From Planktothrix rubescens CCAP 1459/22 (GTDB lineage: Bacteria > Cyanobacteriota > Cyanobacteriia > Cyanobacteriales > Microcoleaceae), in assembly GCA_904830895.1 (NCBI GenBank), contig LR882958.1, forward strand, positions 5,351,501-5,415,500: a stretch of DNA of 64,000 nucleotides, given 5' to 3'. The notes under the pieces are model-generated. The model saw nothing but the letters and a program-made list of their open reading frames with translations. It was not told the origin of the DNA and made no database searches. The first letter of the stretch is position 1. Every line of letters starts with the position of its first letter. A program made the position numbers and the translations under genes. Below are positions 50,833 to 59,367 of this stretch, piece by piece.

Positions 50833-51083
50833 GACTCACATAATAGAGTATTAGCTAATATCTGATCATGATTGATTGTTGTATCAGCATAACCGCTTCC
50901 TGGTACAGCAGGAGTAATATTAAATGTCTTTTTAACCTCATTCGTCAAAGAATTAGATGGGTTCAGTTCAGAATTGTCAGAAATAGTAATTTCTTGCATT
51001 AATTGTTGTAATAACCATTGTTTATCCTCAAAAGATAATTGGTTAATTTTTTCGGCAAATTCACGAACTTCTAAAGATGGCAT
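50829..51083 (-). CDS. VapB-like antitoxin with a truncated toxin partner
   Basis: An 84-residue protein, MPSLEVREFAEKINQLSFED followed by KQWLLQQLMQEI and a low-complexity, Asn/Ser/Thr-rich tail ending SGYADTTINHDQIL. It resembles the small antitoxins that precede PIN toxins in cyanobacteria. Its stop overlaps the ATG of a PIN toxin stub by 4 bp, so it is the surviving half of a vapBC-type pair. The first 22 codons are duplicated at 47381-47444. It lies 54 bp downstream of mazG on the same strand, and the toxin target is lost. Confidence 0.75.
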   Translation of the reverse strand: MPSLEVREFAEKINQLSFEDKQWLLQQLMQEITISDNSELNPSNSLTNEVKKTFNITPAVPGSGYADTTINHDQILANTLLCES

Positions 51084-51136
51084 AATAACTTACCAAAACT
51101 ATTGATAAACCTTCTCTATTTTAGCACGATTAGACT

Positions 51137-51961
51137 TTATTTCTGGGCTAGGATAGCTTTTGCTTGTTGCCAAAGAGCGTCTAATTCCTCTAAACTGTAT
51201 TCTGATAAGGGGCGATCGCAATATTCCTCAACCTTGGATAACCGTTTAATAAAACGATGATTAGTTTCCTGTAACCCAATATGGGGATCTAAATTATACC
51301 AACGGGCTAAATTAATTAAGACAAATAAAATATCCCCTAATTCTGCTTGTTGATGCTCTTTATCCGATCCTTGAATTGCTTCTTTAAATTCAGCAACTTC
51401 TTCCTCAAATTTATCCCAAACCCCCTCAATATTATCCCATTCAAAACCGATAGATGCAGCTTTTTGAGAAATTTTCATTCCGGCAATTAACGGGGGTAAT
51501 TGTCGCGCATAACGGCTTAATTTAGAACTAAAAGTTTTAGTTTCGGGTGTTTCTCCTCGCTCATTTGATTTGATTTCTTCCCAATTTTGCCTAACTTCTT
51601 CGACACTATTAACTTCCACTGCCCCGAATACATGAGGATGGCGACGAATTAATTTTTCTGTAATATTATTGGCAATTTCTTCTAAGGAAAATTGATTTGA
51701 TTCCCCGGCAATTTGGGCTTGTAAAATTACTTGTAATAGTAAATCCCCTAATTCATCAGCAATAGCATTTTGATCCCCGCTCCGAATTGCGTCTACTACT
51801 TCATAGGCTTCTTCAATAATATAGGGTACTAAAGTTTCTGGTGTTTGTTCCAAATCCCAAGGACATCCCCCCTCTGGCGATCGCAATTTGGCAACAACAT
51901 CAATTAAGTTTTGTAGAGCGATTAATGTAGGATTCAGGGTAATATTTTCGGTGTTACTCAT
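51137..51961 (-). CDS. mazG: nucleoside triphosphate pyrophosphohydrolase MazG
   Basis: A 274-residue MazG that hydrolyses NTPs and dNTPs to monophosphates and pyrophosphate, clearing abnormal nucleotides. Both MazG domains are present: the first with CPWDLEQTPETLVPYIIEEA, EAYEVVDAIRSGD and ELGDLLLQVILQAQ (the EExxE/ExxD metal sites), the second with IGFEWDNIEGVWDKFEEEVA and QAELGDILFVLINLARW. Length and order are normal. The first codon is at 51961, and the DUF2227 gene ends 33 bp upstream on the same strand. Its 3' third is duplicated in broken form at 47169. Confidence 0.95.
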   Translation of the reverse strand: MSNTENITLNPTLIALQNLIDVVAKLRSPEGGCPWDLEQTPETLVPYIIEEAYEVVDAIRSGDQNAIADELGDLLLQVILQAQIAGESNQFSLEEIANNITEKLIRRHPHVFGAVEVNSVEEVRQNWEEIKSNERGETPETKTFSSKLSRYARQLPPLIAGMKISQKAASIGFEWDNIEGVWDKFEEEVAEFKEAIQGSDKEHQQAELGDILFVLINLARWYNLDPHIGLQETNHRFIKRLSKVEEYCDRPLSEYSLEELDALWQQAKAILAQK

Positions 51962-51994
51962 TTTAAATCCTTGAATTTTATGATCAAAAAAGGT

Positions 51995-52666
51995 TTATTT
52001 TTTAGGACGACGGGGAGATTTTTTAGCATTTGTGGGATTAGATTTTTGACGTTTGGGTTTAATTGGGGGAAGCTCCAATTGGGGAAATTCAGACACTTGA
52101 CGCTTGGTTTTTTGGGGTTTGGGTGTTTCCCTGATCTCTGTTTGAGTTTTTCCGGTTTTTAGCCATTTTCTAAATTCTTTATATAAAGAGTTAGACCAGT
52201 CACTAAAAGAATGACTCATGGCTCCCATTTCTAATCCTAAATAAATGGCGATACATTCCCTCGGATAATTGGAGAGCGATCGCAAACTATTCTGCAATAT
52301 TTCTAAAGGTTCCCTATTTAGTAACTCTAAATATTGTGCCACCATTAACCCCAAAAATCCCAAAATTCCCAGACCTCCTCCTAAATAAAGAATCCTCAAA
52401 GCCGTCCCAATAAAAGGCCCATGGGATAAAAAGGAGCGATGGCGCAAACTGTTTTGGTAGGGCGCCCAGAAACACCGCAACATCCCCCAGCGTTGAAACT
52501 GTCGGGAGTTGATATCTAAATCGGGGCCAAACATGAGGCCACTAAACAGGAAACTCCCCGTCACCAGAAAGGTGAGGTGACTGCTGCGGGTTTGGCTAAA
52601 GGTTAAGCCCGCAATAAAGGGTAAGCTCCAAAGAGTTATCTGGTCGTGGGTTTGACCTGATGGCAT
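51995..52666 (-). CDS. DUF2227-like putative metal-binding membrane protein
   Basis: A 223-residue protein. The N-terminus has MPSGQTHDQITLWSLPFIAG, then FGPDLDINSRQFQRWGMLRC and YQNSLRHRSFLSHGP: the conserved His and Asp residues suggest a metal site like that of membrane metal-dependent hydrolases. Two or three membrane segments follow (LGGGLGILGFLGLMVAQYL). MGAMSHSFSDWSNSLYKEF carries further His/Asp residues. The last 60 residues are Lys/Pro-rich and basic. The family is annotated as DUF2227 and has no proven function. It precedes mazG by 33 bp and is divergent from the tRNA gene. Confidence 0.78.
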   Translation of the reverse strand: MPSGQTHDQITLWSLPFIAGLTFSQTRSSHLTFLVTGSFLFSGLMFGPDLDINSRQFQRWGMLRCFWAPYQNSLRHRSFLSHGPFIGTALRILYLGGGLGILGFLGLMVAQYLELLNREPLEILQNSLRSLSNYPRECIAIYLGLEMGAMSHSFSDWSNSLYKEFRKWLKTGKTQTEIRETPKPQKTKRQVSEFPQLELPPIKPKRQKSNPTNAKKSPRRPKK

Positions 52667-52742
52667 GGGGTAAAATGATCAATCAGGGAAAATAGGGTTG
52701 TGATTCTAAAAGTTTATGCTATAATAGCCGAATGTGTTAATC

Positions 52743-52814
52743 GGGCGGTTAACTCAGCGGTAGAGTGCTTCCCTTACAAGGAAGAGGCCACAAGTTCGAA
52801 TCTTGTACCGCCCA
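52743..52814 (+). tRNA. trnV: tRNA-Val (anticodon TAC)
   Basis: A 72-base tRNA gene. The acceptor arms GGGCGGT and ACCGCCC pair perfectly; the D arm has CTCAGCGGTAGAG; the anticodon arm CTTCC-CTTACAA-GGAAG gives anticodon TAC; the T arm contains AAGTTCGAATCTT. The discriminator base is A, and CCA is not encoded. Confidence 0.97.
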
Positions 52815-52865
52815 TGATTTTAAATCTTAATAGAATTCATCAACTCGAATAATAGCAGGGTAATT

Positions 52866-54167
52866 ATGTCCAAATTAGGTTATTTTCCCTTATTATTTTT
52901 AGGATTATTAATCGGTTGTCAACAAAATAGCGATCGCATTCCCACAAATTCCTCCATTTCCGTTGCGATCGAAACCCAAAATAATATTATCATAAAACCA
53001 TTATCCCCCCAACCGATTCGGATTAATTTAGAAGACTTACCGCCACCTTTCCATAGTGAGAGTGCATCTAAACCTCCCCAAGTTATTCCCATTCCTAATA
53101 ACCCCGTTTTAAATGTTCCCCCCGGATTTAAAGTTAATATCTTTGCCGAAAATTTAGATAATCCTCGGTGGTTAGCCTTAACTCCCGATGGTGATGTATT
53201 AGTAACAGAAACCAAACAAAACCGGATTCGGTTATTAAAAGATACCAACAAAGATGGGGTAGCTGATCAAATTACAACCTTTGCAGATAGCAAAAATGGC
53301 TTAAATATTCCCTTTGGAATGGCATTTTCACCCGGTTATTTTTTCTTGGGAAATACAGACGAAGTTAGACGTTATTCCTATAATAATCAACAGCAACTCA
53401 CGGGAACAGGCGAAAAAATAGCGGAGTTACCTGGAGGCGGATATAACCAACATTGGACACGCAATGTTGTTGTTTCTCCTGACAATCAAAAACTCTATGT
53501 TTCCATTGGTTCAAAAACAAATGTGAGTGAAGAAAATCCTCCCCGTGCATCAATTCAAGTGATGAATTTAGACGGGTCTAATCAACAAACATTTGCTTAT
53601 GGATTAAGAAATCCTGTGGGGTTAGACTTTCATCCAGAAACCAAAGAACTTTATACAACTGTTAATGAAAGGGATGGGTTAGGGGATGATTTAGTTCCTG
53701 ATTATTTTACCCGTATTCGTTCAGGAGAATTCTATGGCTGGCCCTATAGTTATTTTACACCTAATAATTTAGATCCGCGTCATGTTCAAAATGGTCAAAG
53801 TGTCCGCCCGGATTTAGTTAAAAAAACCTTAAAACCCGATGTTTTATTTCAAGCCCATTCAGCCGCTTTAGGATTACAATTTTATGATGGTAATACCTTC
53901 CCAGAACCCTATAAAAAAGGCGCATTTGTAGCGTTTAGAGGTAGTTGGAATCGCAATTCTGGTACGGGATATAAATTAGTTTTTATTCCTTTTAATCAAG
54001 GTCGTCCCCAGGGATATTACGAGGAATTTTTAACTGGATTTTTAGTTAATCCTGCTATTCCTGAAACTTGGGGTCGTCCGGTGGGTTTATTAGTATTACC
54101 CGATGGAAGTTTGATTTTTACTGAAGAAAGTAATGGCCGGATTTATCGGGTTCAATATTCTCCCTAG
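52866..54167 (+). CDS. PQQ-dependent sugar dehydrogenase-type beta-propeller lipoprotein
   Basis: A 433-residue protein. The signal ends in a lipobox (FLGLLIGC, Cys near residue 18), so it is anchored to a membrane as a lipoprotein. A Pro-rich linker follows (to about 80), then the soluble glucose dehydrogenase/L-sorbosone dehydrogenase-like propeller: GFKVNIFAENLDNPRWLALT, PDGDVLVTETKQNRIRLLKD, FGMAFSPGYFFLGN, ENPPRASIQVMNLDGSNQQT, GLRNPVGLDFHPETKELYTT and VLPDGSLIFTEESNGRIYRV. Oxidation of a sugar is the family role; the PQQ source is unknown. It follows the tRNA gene by 51 bp. Confidence 0.87.
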   Translation: MSKLGYFPLLFLGLLIGCQQNSDRIPTNSSISVAIETQNNIIIKPLSPQPIRINLEDLPPPFHSESASKPPQVIPIPNNPVLNVPPGFKVNIFAENLDNPRWLALTPDGDVLVTETKQNRIRLLKDTNKDGVADQITTFADSKNGLNIPFGMAFSPGYFFLGNTDEVRRYSYNNQQQLTGTGEKIAELPGGGYNQHWTRNVVVSPDNQKLYVSIGSKTNVSEENPPRASIQVMNLDGSNQQTFAYGLRNPVGLDFHPETKELYTTVNERDGLGDDLVPDYFTRIRSGEFYGWPYSYFTPNNLDPRHVQNGQSVRPDLVKKTLKPDVLFQAHSAALGLQFYDGNTFPEPYKKGAFVAFRGSWNRNSGTGYKLVFIPFNQGRPQGYYEEFLTGFLVNPAIPETWGRPVGLLVLPDGSLIFTEESNGRIYRVQYSP

Positions 54168-54222
54168 GTTGGGTTGAGAATAATATGAAATCTGATTATA
54201 AATGCTACAGATGATCCCCCCT

Positions 54223-54274
54223 GTTCCCTCCCCCCCTAGCCCCCCGTGCACGGGGGGTTTGGGGGGGCTGTTCC
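54223..54274. repeat. GTGCACGG palindromic repeat, copy 2 (inverted relative to 6669 copy)
   Basis: About 50 bp that match, as reverse complement, the middle of the unit at 6687-6734, with a few differences in run length. The core is CCCCCGTGCACGGGGGG. It contains the stop codon and last codons of the Uma2 gene at 54236. The 18-bp direct repeats of the first copy are not evident here. Confidence 0.83.
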
Positions 54275-54925
54275 GGTGTTCCCTGCTATATACGTCTTTT
54301 TAATCCAGCTTCTAAATTTTTTCATTGTGGCGTTTCGTCCCAATATTTTAATTTTTTGTAAATATTGAGGGATAATATCAGTTAAGGGTAAATTAGGGAA
54401 GGTGGGACTATATTGTGTTTCTTGATAGTTGCCATTTTGCAAAATATAGATTTTTAATATGCCGTTTTCAAATCTCCAAAGTTCAGGAACCCCTAATGTG
54501 GCATAAATATCAAGATGGGTGCGGGAAGTAATATCAATTTCTAAAGCCAAATCTGGAGGGGGATCAATTGTTAAATCTAATCGGTTTTTATTTCTAACTA
54601 AAGCTTCATTTTGAATAAAAAAACAGTTATCTGGTTCTATTCCTTGTCGCATAAGTTGATTTTTGAATGTAGTTGAACCCAAAGGGAAAAATTCTATATC
54701 GAGTTCTTCTAGTAAAGCTTTGATCAAATCGCTAACAAGTTCTTTGCTAAATTCATGTTCAGGTAAGGGAGTCATAATTTCTAAGGTTTCATTTGCATAA
54801 GCAATTCGGGATGAACGATGTTCACCTAATTCATCTAATAGGGTTTCAAATTCTTGCCAAGTAATCTGATTAAATATCACGGTTTGTCCAGGGGGAACGG
54901 TGATTTGTTTCAGTTCTAACAACAT
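54236..54925 (-). CDS. Uma2 family (DUF820) protein with a repeat-derived C-terminus
   Basis: A 229-residue Uma2 family protein. I choose the ATG at 54925 ([20 protein letters not shown]), which fits the family; an upstream ATG at 55057 would add 44 residues that do not. The core is [20 protein letters not shown] with [15 protein letters not shown]; the basic residue after the acidic pair is weak (Arg rather than Lys), so catalysis is uncertain. The last residues ([13 protein letters not shown]) are encoded by the dispersed GTGCACGG repeat, which probably replaced the original end. It is divergent from ispG. Confidence 0.85.
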   Translation of the reverse strand: MLLELKQITVPPGQTVIFNQITWQEFETLLDELGEHRSSRIAYANETLEIMTPLPEHEFSKELVSDLIKALLEELDIEFFPLGSTTFKNQLMRQGIEPDNCFFIQNEALVRNKNRLDLTIDPPPDLALEIDITSRTHLDIYATLGVPELWRFENGILKIYILQNGNYQETQYSPTFPNLPLTDIIPQYLQKIKILGRNATMKKFRSWIKKTYIAGNTGTAPPNPPCTGG

Positions 54926-55106
54926 CGTTAAACCTTTGGTAACAATCAGGAGCCTAGTTAAATTGTAGAAGCAATTACCCCTTTCCTCCCGAACCCCCTT
55001 AACTATCCGCGATGGGTAATTCCCTAAATGCCCCTTTTGTGGCAATCTATTAATCAATAGGAAAAAAAATTCCGATCGCTATATTGACAAACATCAATTA
55101 TTAACT

Positions 55107-56327
55107 ATGCAAACTTTACCTATTCCTACTCAAACCCCGGCTAGTCAAACATCGGTGGATACGATGATTCACCGCCGTCAAACCCGTCCTGTCCAGGTAG
55201 GGACGGTTACTATTGGGGGCGGTCATCCCGTGGTTGTCCAATCAATGATTAATGAGGATACGATGGACATTGAGGGGGCGACGGCTGCGGTGCGTCGTCT
55301 GCATGAAATTGGCTGTGAAATTGTGCGGGTGACGGTTCCCAGTGTGGGTCATGCCACCGCCGTAGGGAAAATTAAACAGAAATTAGCCGAAACCTATCAA
55401 CCTGTGCCCCTGGTGGCGGACGTTCATCATAATGGCATGAAAATTGCTTTGGAAGTGGCAAAATATGTGGACAAAGTAAGAATTAATCCGGGGTTATATG
55501 TATTTGAAAAACCGAAAAGCGATCGCACGGAATACACCCCAACTGAATTTAATGAAATTGGTGATAAAATTAGACAAACCTTAGAACCTTTAGTCGTATC
55601 TTTGCGCGATCAAGGTAAGGCGATGCGAATTGGGGTAAATCATGGTTCCTTAGCCGAAAGAATGTTATTTACTTATGGTGATACCCCGGAAGGCATGGTG
55701 GAATCTGCATTAGAATTTATTAAAATTTGTGAATCTTTGGATTTTCAAAATATTGTTATTTCCCTGAAAGCTTCCCGGGTTCCGGTGATGGTGGCGGCGA
55801 ACCGTTTAATGGTGAAACGGATGGATGAATTAGGCATGGATTATCCCTTACATTTAGGGGTGACGGAAGCCGGAGATGGAGAATATGGCCGAATTAAATC
55901 AACGGCGGGAATTGGCACTTTATTAGCAGCAGGAATTGGTGATACAATTCGGGTTTCTTTAACTGAAGCTCCTGAAAAAGAAATCCCGGTTTGTTATAGT
56001 ATTCTGCAAGCTTTAGGACTGCGGAAAACCATGGTTGAATATGTGGCTTGTCCTTCCTGCGGTCGAACTTTATTTAATTTGGAAGAAGTCTTACATCAAG
56101 TTCGTGAAGCCACAAAACATTTAACGGGTTTAGATATTGCGGTGATGGGATGTATTGTTAATGGGCCCGGAGAAATGGCCGATGCTGACTATGGTTATGT
56201 CGGTAAACAACCGGGTTTTATTTCCCTATATCGGGGTCGAGAGGAGATTAAAAAAGTCCCTGAAACCCAAGGGGTTGAAGAATTAATTAGTTTGATTAAA
56301 ACTGATGGTCGTTGGGTTGATCCTTAA
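55107..56327 (+). CDS. ispG: 4-hydroxy-3-methylbut-2-enyl diphosphate synthase (ferredoxin)
   Basis: A 406-residue enzyme of the MEP isoprenoid pathway: it reduces MEcPP to HMBPP with electrons from ferredoxin. The N-terminal TIM barrel has [39 protein letters not shown] and [19 protein letters not shown]. The C-terminal domain carries the [4Fe-4S] ligands: two Cys in [17 protein letters not shown] and one in [19 protein letters not shown], with Glu in the same motif. The length is normal. The start at 55107 has no strong ribosome binding site. A GCGAGCG palindrome follows the gene. Confidence 0.96.
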   Translation: MQTLPIPTQTPASQTSVDTMIHRRQTRPVQVGTVTIGGGHPVVVQSMINEDTMDIEGATAAVRRLHEIGCEIVRVTVPSVGHATAVGKIKQKLAETYQPVPLVADVHHNGMKIALEVAKYVDKVRINPGLYVFEKPKSDRTEYTPTEFNEIGDKIRQTLEPLVVSLRDQGKAMRIGVNHGSLAERMLFTYGDTPEGMVESALEFIKICESLDFQNIVISLKASRVPVMVAANRLMVKRMDELGMDYPLHLGVTEAGDGEYGRIKSTAGIGTLLAAGIGDTIRVSLTEAPEKEIPVCYSILQALGLRKTMVEYVACPSCGRTLFNLEEVLHQVREATKHLTGLDIAVMGCIVNGPGEMADADYGYVGKQPGFISLYRGREEIKKVPETQGVEELISLIKTDGRWVDP

Positions 56328-56342
56328 TTAATTCAAAGCAGT

Positions 56343-56360
56343 GCGAGCGTCCTCGCTCGC
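56343..56360. repeat. palindromic GCGAGCGTCCTCGCTCGC, copy 2
   Basis: The exact reverse complement of the core at 31709, with 23 bp identical in all. It lies 15 bp after the ispG stop and could form a hairpin there, but no T-run follows. Confidence 0.85.
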
Positions 56361-56479
56361 TAATTAATATTGATAACTACTTTTATATCCTGAACCAAGA
56401 ATCAATACCGGAAAGCTGAAACCTGTGCTAAATTGGGCGTATTGATATTGAAATTTCTATTTTCTAGTTCAGCAAACCG

Positions 56480-57766
56480 ATGATTATTTCGAGAAGTGGG
56501 CTGGTTCTTGGGGCGACGGCAATGATGTTAACGGCTGTAACCGTTGCCGGAGCAGGAATTCATCTTTCTAGTCAGGCATCCTTTCGGGAAAGCCCAAAGG
56601 AGTTGATTGATGAAGTTTGGCAGGTGATCCAAAAAAGTTATGTTGATGGCACCTTTAATCAAGTGGACTGGGTGGCGACCCGCACCGAGTATTTAAACCG
56701 GAACTATGCCGACGATGAACAGGCTTATAAAGCCATTCGGGAAATGTTGAAGAAGCTAGATGACCCCTATACTCGCTTCATGAACCCCGAAGAATTCAAA
56801 AATATGCAAATTGACACCTCCGGGGAGTTAACGGGGGTAGGGATTCAATTAACCCAGGATGAGAAAACGAAAAAATTAGTGGTGATTTCACCCATTGAGG
56901 ATTCCCCCGCATTTAGTGCTGGGGTTCAATCCCAGGATATTATTACTGAAATTGATGGTCGCAGTACCGAGGGCATTGATATTAATGAAGCGGTGAGTTT
57001 AATTCGTGGCCCGGTGGGAACGAAAGTTAATATTAAAATCCTGCGGGGGGATAAACCTTTGGATTTTAATATTACTCGCGATCGCATTGAAATTCATCCG
57101 GTTCGTGCTTCTAAAAATCCTAGTTCTAAGGGAGATATTGGTTATATTCGCCTAAATACTTTTAGCGCTAACGCCGCCGAAGAAATGCGGGATGCTATTA
57201 GTGATTTAGAAAAACAAAATGTTTCGGGTTATGTCCTAGATTTACGCTCAAATCCTGGGGGTTTACTTTATTCTAGCGTTGAAATTGCGCGGATGTGGCT
57301 GAATCAAGGAGATATTGTTTCTACGGTGGATCGCCAGGGTGAAACTGACCGTGAAAAGGCAAATAATCGAGCTTTAACGAGTAAACCATTAGTGGTTTTA
57401 GTTGATGGCGGATCGGCCAGTGCTAGTGAAATTTTATCCGGTGCATTACAGGATAATAAACGGGCGCTTTTAGTCGGAACAAAAACCTTTGGTAAAGGGT
57501 TAGTTCAGTCGGTCAGGGGCGTTGGCAAATCTTCGGGTTTAGCAGTAACTATTGCTAAATATTTTACCCCCAGTGGTCGAGATATTAACCATGAAGGCAT
57601 TCAACCGGATATTAAAATTGAACTCACCGAAAAACAACGGGATGAGTTAAGAAAAGATCGGACTAAAGTTGGAACAATTGATGATCCTCAATATGTGAAG
57701 GGGTTAGAAATTCTCGGTGCTGAAATTTCTAAAACTAAACAGGGAACTCAAACTAAGTCTAAGTAA
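56480..57766 (+). CDS. ctpC: carboxyl-terminal processing protease (S41), CtpC type
   Basis: A 428-residue periplasmic or lumenal protease. An N-terminal hydrophobic segment (LVLGATAMMLTAVTVAGAGI) is a signal or anchor. A PDZ domain (TGVGIQLTQDEKTKKLVVIS, SPAFSAGVQSQDIITEIDGR) precedes the S41 domain with catalytic Ser in VVLVDGGSASASEILSGAL and Lys in GTKTFGKGLVQSV. The related CtpA matures the photosystem II D1 protein; this sequence looks to me more like CtpC, but paralogue choice needs alignment. It follows ispG by 152 bp. After it come tandem repeats. Confidence 0.85.
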   Translation: MIISRSGLVLGATAMMLTAVTVAGAGIHLSSQASFRESPKELIDEVWQVIQKSYVDGTFNQVDWVATRTEYLNRNYADDEQAYKAIREMLKKLDDPYTRFMNPEEFKNMQIDTSGELTGVGIQLTQDEKTKKLVVISPIEDSPAFSAGVQSQDIITEIDGRSTEGIDINEAVSLIRGPVGTKVNIKILRGDKPLDFNITRDRIEIHPVRASKNPSSKGDIGYIRLNTFSANAAEEMRDAISDLEKQNVSGYVLDLRSNPGGLLYSSVEIARMWLNQGDIVSTVDRQGETDREKANNRALTSKPLVVLVDGGSASASEILSGALQDNKRALLVGTKTFGKGLVQSVRGVGKSSGLAVTIAKYFTPSGRDINHEGIQPDIKIELTEKQRDELRKDRTKVGTIDDPQYVKGLEILGAEISKTKQGTQTKSK

Positions 57767-57772
57767 TTAAAA

Positions 57773-57820
57773 GTTGTTGGGCTCGTTGTTGGGCTCGTTG
57801 TTGGGCTCGTTGTTGGGCTC
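57773..57820. repeat. four tandem 12-bp units GTTGTTGGGCTC
   Basis: Four identical 12-bp units are followed by a fifth that runs into the inverted repeat at 57821. They appear to be an expansion of the left arm of the hairpin, 6 bp after the ctpC stop codon. Confidence 0.95.
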
Positions 57821-57886
57821 GTTGTTGGGCTTTAGCCCCATCTTTCCGTGCTTTATCCCAGAAAGATTGGGCTAAAGCCCAACAAC
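57821..57886. repeat. GTTGTTGGGCTTTAGCCC inverted repeat, copy 3
   Basis: Perfect 18-bp arms (57821-57838 and 57869-57886); the inner bases TCTTTC and GAAAGA extend the stem. It lies between convergent genes and may be a bidirectional terminator. It belongs to the same family as copies at 1191 and 38785. Confidence 0.92.
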
Positions 57887-57910
57887 TAAAAAGCGTTTTT
57901 GCGATTATTT

Positions 57911-59314
57911 TCAAACAGAATCTTGTTCAAATAACCAAACATCATCCTGATGATATTTTAATTGAAAATCAGGATGATTTTTTAATCGGTTTACTAATTC
58001 GATTACTAATTCGGGAGAACTCGGCCATCCGGGGTGACGTTGGTTTAATAAAACATATTGAAAGGGTTTTAAATCGGTCTGTTCTCGTCCTTGGATAGCT
58101 AATTGTAGGATAGGACGGTGGGTAAGGTGGGGGGTAATTTTATCCGTGGTTAAAACAGGATTTTGGGTTTTAATATAGGTTAGGGCTTCCCGTGTAGCTT
58201 GCCAATTATCGAGGGTTTGGAGATATTTGGAGGCAAAATAACCATATTTTGCTAAGGCGAAAAAGCAAATTAAAGACCATAAAATTATCCATTTTTTTTG
58301 TTTTATCCATCCTCCTCCTGTTGCTAAATTGGCAATAATAGCTAATAAAAGAAAAGGCAAAATTGCTAAGGAATATTGTTGCGTTAAGTTCTTCATTTGG
58401 GGATTTTCGGCTAACAGATTTAAAAATAAAATTGGTGTCGCACAAATTAAAGGAGTTAAATGTCGCCAAGAGAGTCCCCAAATTAAGGGAATTAAGAGTA
58501 AAATTAAATATTCTAAATTAGCTAAAGTGAAAATTTTACTTAATACTAATCCAGGTTTTAATATGATATTTAAGCTGATTTCAAATAGAGAATTTCCCAG
58601 GAAACTATAGACTCCAACGGCGATGGGTGGGGCTTGGGAAAAGTGGGGGATAATCCATTCTGTAGAGAGGAAAAACCAGCATATTCCTGAAAGAATTGCG
58701 ATCGCAGCACAACGGCGTTTTTTCTCAAATAGCCATAACCATATCCCCATTGTTATTAATAATAAAGATAAAACTTCTTTACAGCCTAAAATAATAAAAA
58801 TCGAGATAATAAATCCTAAAATATGATTATTTCTAGCCGCTAAAATAGCATATAAAATCGCAGGTAAGGCGATTACTTCCGGGTGAAAATCAAATAAATT
58901 AACATTAAAAATTAAAGGATATAATAGATAGACAAATCCTAGGGTTTGGGCTTGGGTTTCTTTTAATCCTGCTTGTAAAGATAGCTGATAAGTGGGTAAT
59001 GCACCGAGGGAAAGGGAAATTGCTTGAATAGCAAATAACCAATGAATATCGGGGTAAAGTTTATAAAATAGGGCAATAATATACAGAATATAGGCGGCAT
59101 GATCCCCTAGAATATGTAATCCTCGAAAATAAACAAAGGGTTCTTTTCCCTGACTAATTAAGTAAATTCCATTATCAAAAATTCCTAAATCATAGGCATT
59201 AGATTGAAAGAAAAAATGACGTAAACTACTACAAGCAAATAAAATCAAGCTGCTAATAATAAATCCTGTTAATACGGGATGAACTTTAATTTTTTTTTCT
59301 GAAAATAATATCAT
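57911..59314 (-). CDS. DUF2079-like membrane glycosyltransferase-type protein
   Basis: A 467-residue protein with about eleven membrane helices. The N-terminal part has SNAYDLGIFDNGIYLISQGK and the EPFVYFRGLHILGDHAAYIL region; GIFD...W and H.GDH are marks of DUF2079. The last 100 residues (TREALTYIKTQNPVLTTDKI to VWLFEQDSV) form a soluble domain. The family resembles GT-C sugar transferases, but no substrate is known. It is 53 bp downstream of the PIG-V-like gene on the same strand, so the two are probably one transcription unit. Confidence 0.8.
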   Translation of the reverse strand: MILFSEKKIKVHPVLTGFIISSLILFACSSLRHFFFQSNAYDLGIFDNGIYLISQGKEPFVYFRGLHILGDHAAYILYIIALFYKLYPDIHWLFAIQAISLSLGALPTYQLSLQAGLKETQAQTLGFVYLLYPLIFNVNLFDFHPEVIALPAILYAILAARNNHILGFIISIFIILGCKEVLSLLLITMGIWLWLFEKKRRCAAIAILSGICWFFLSTEWIIPHFSQAPPIAVGVYSFLGNSLFEISLNIILKPGLVLSKIFTLANLEYLILLLIPLIWGLSWRHLTPLICATPILFLNLLAENPQMKNLTQQYSLAILPFLLLAIIANLATGGGWIKQKKWIILWSLICFFALAKYGYFASKYLQTLDNWQATREALTYIKTQNPVLTTDKITPHLTHRPILQLAIQGREQTDLKPFQYVLLNQRHPGWPSSPELVIELVNRLKNHPDFQLKYHQDDVWLFEQDSV

Positions 59315-59367
59315 TTTTTATCTTATTTATTAAAGATTCTATATTTTCCTTTATTGCCTTTTTTCTA

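Noticed and set aside
54926-55057. Longer N-terminus of the Uma2 gene starting at 55057
   Set aside because: The 44 extra residues do not fit the family and approach the ispG start region; the ATG at 54925 gives the usual start.
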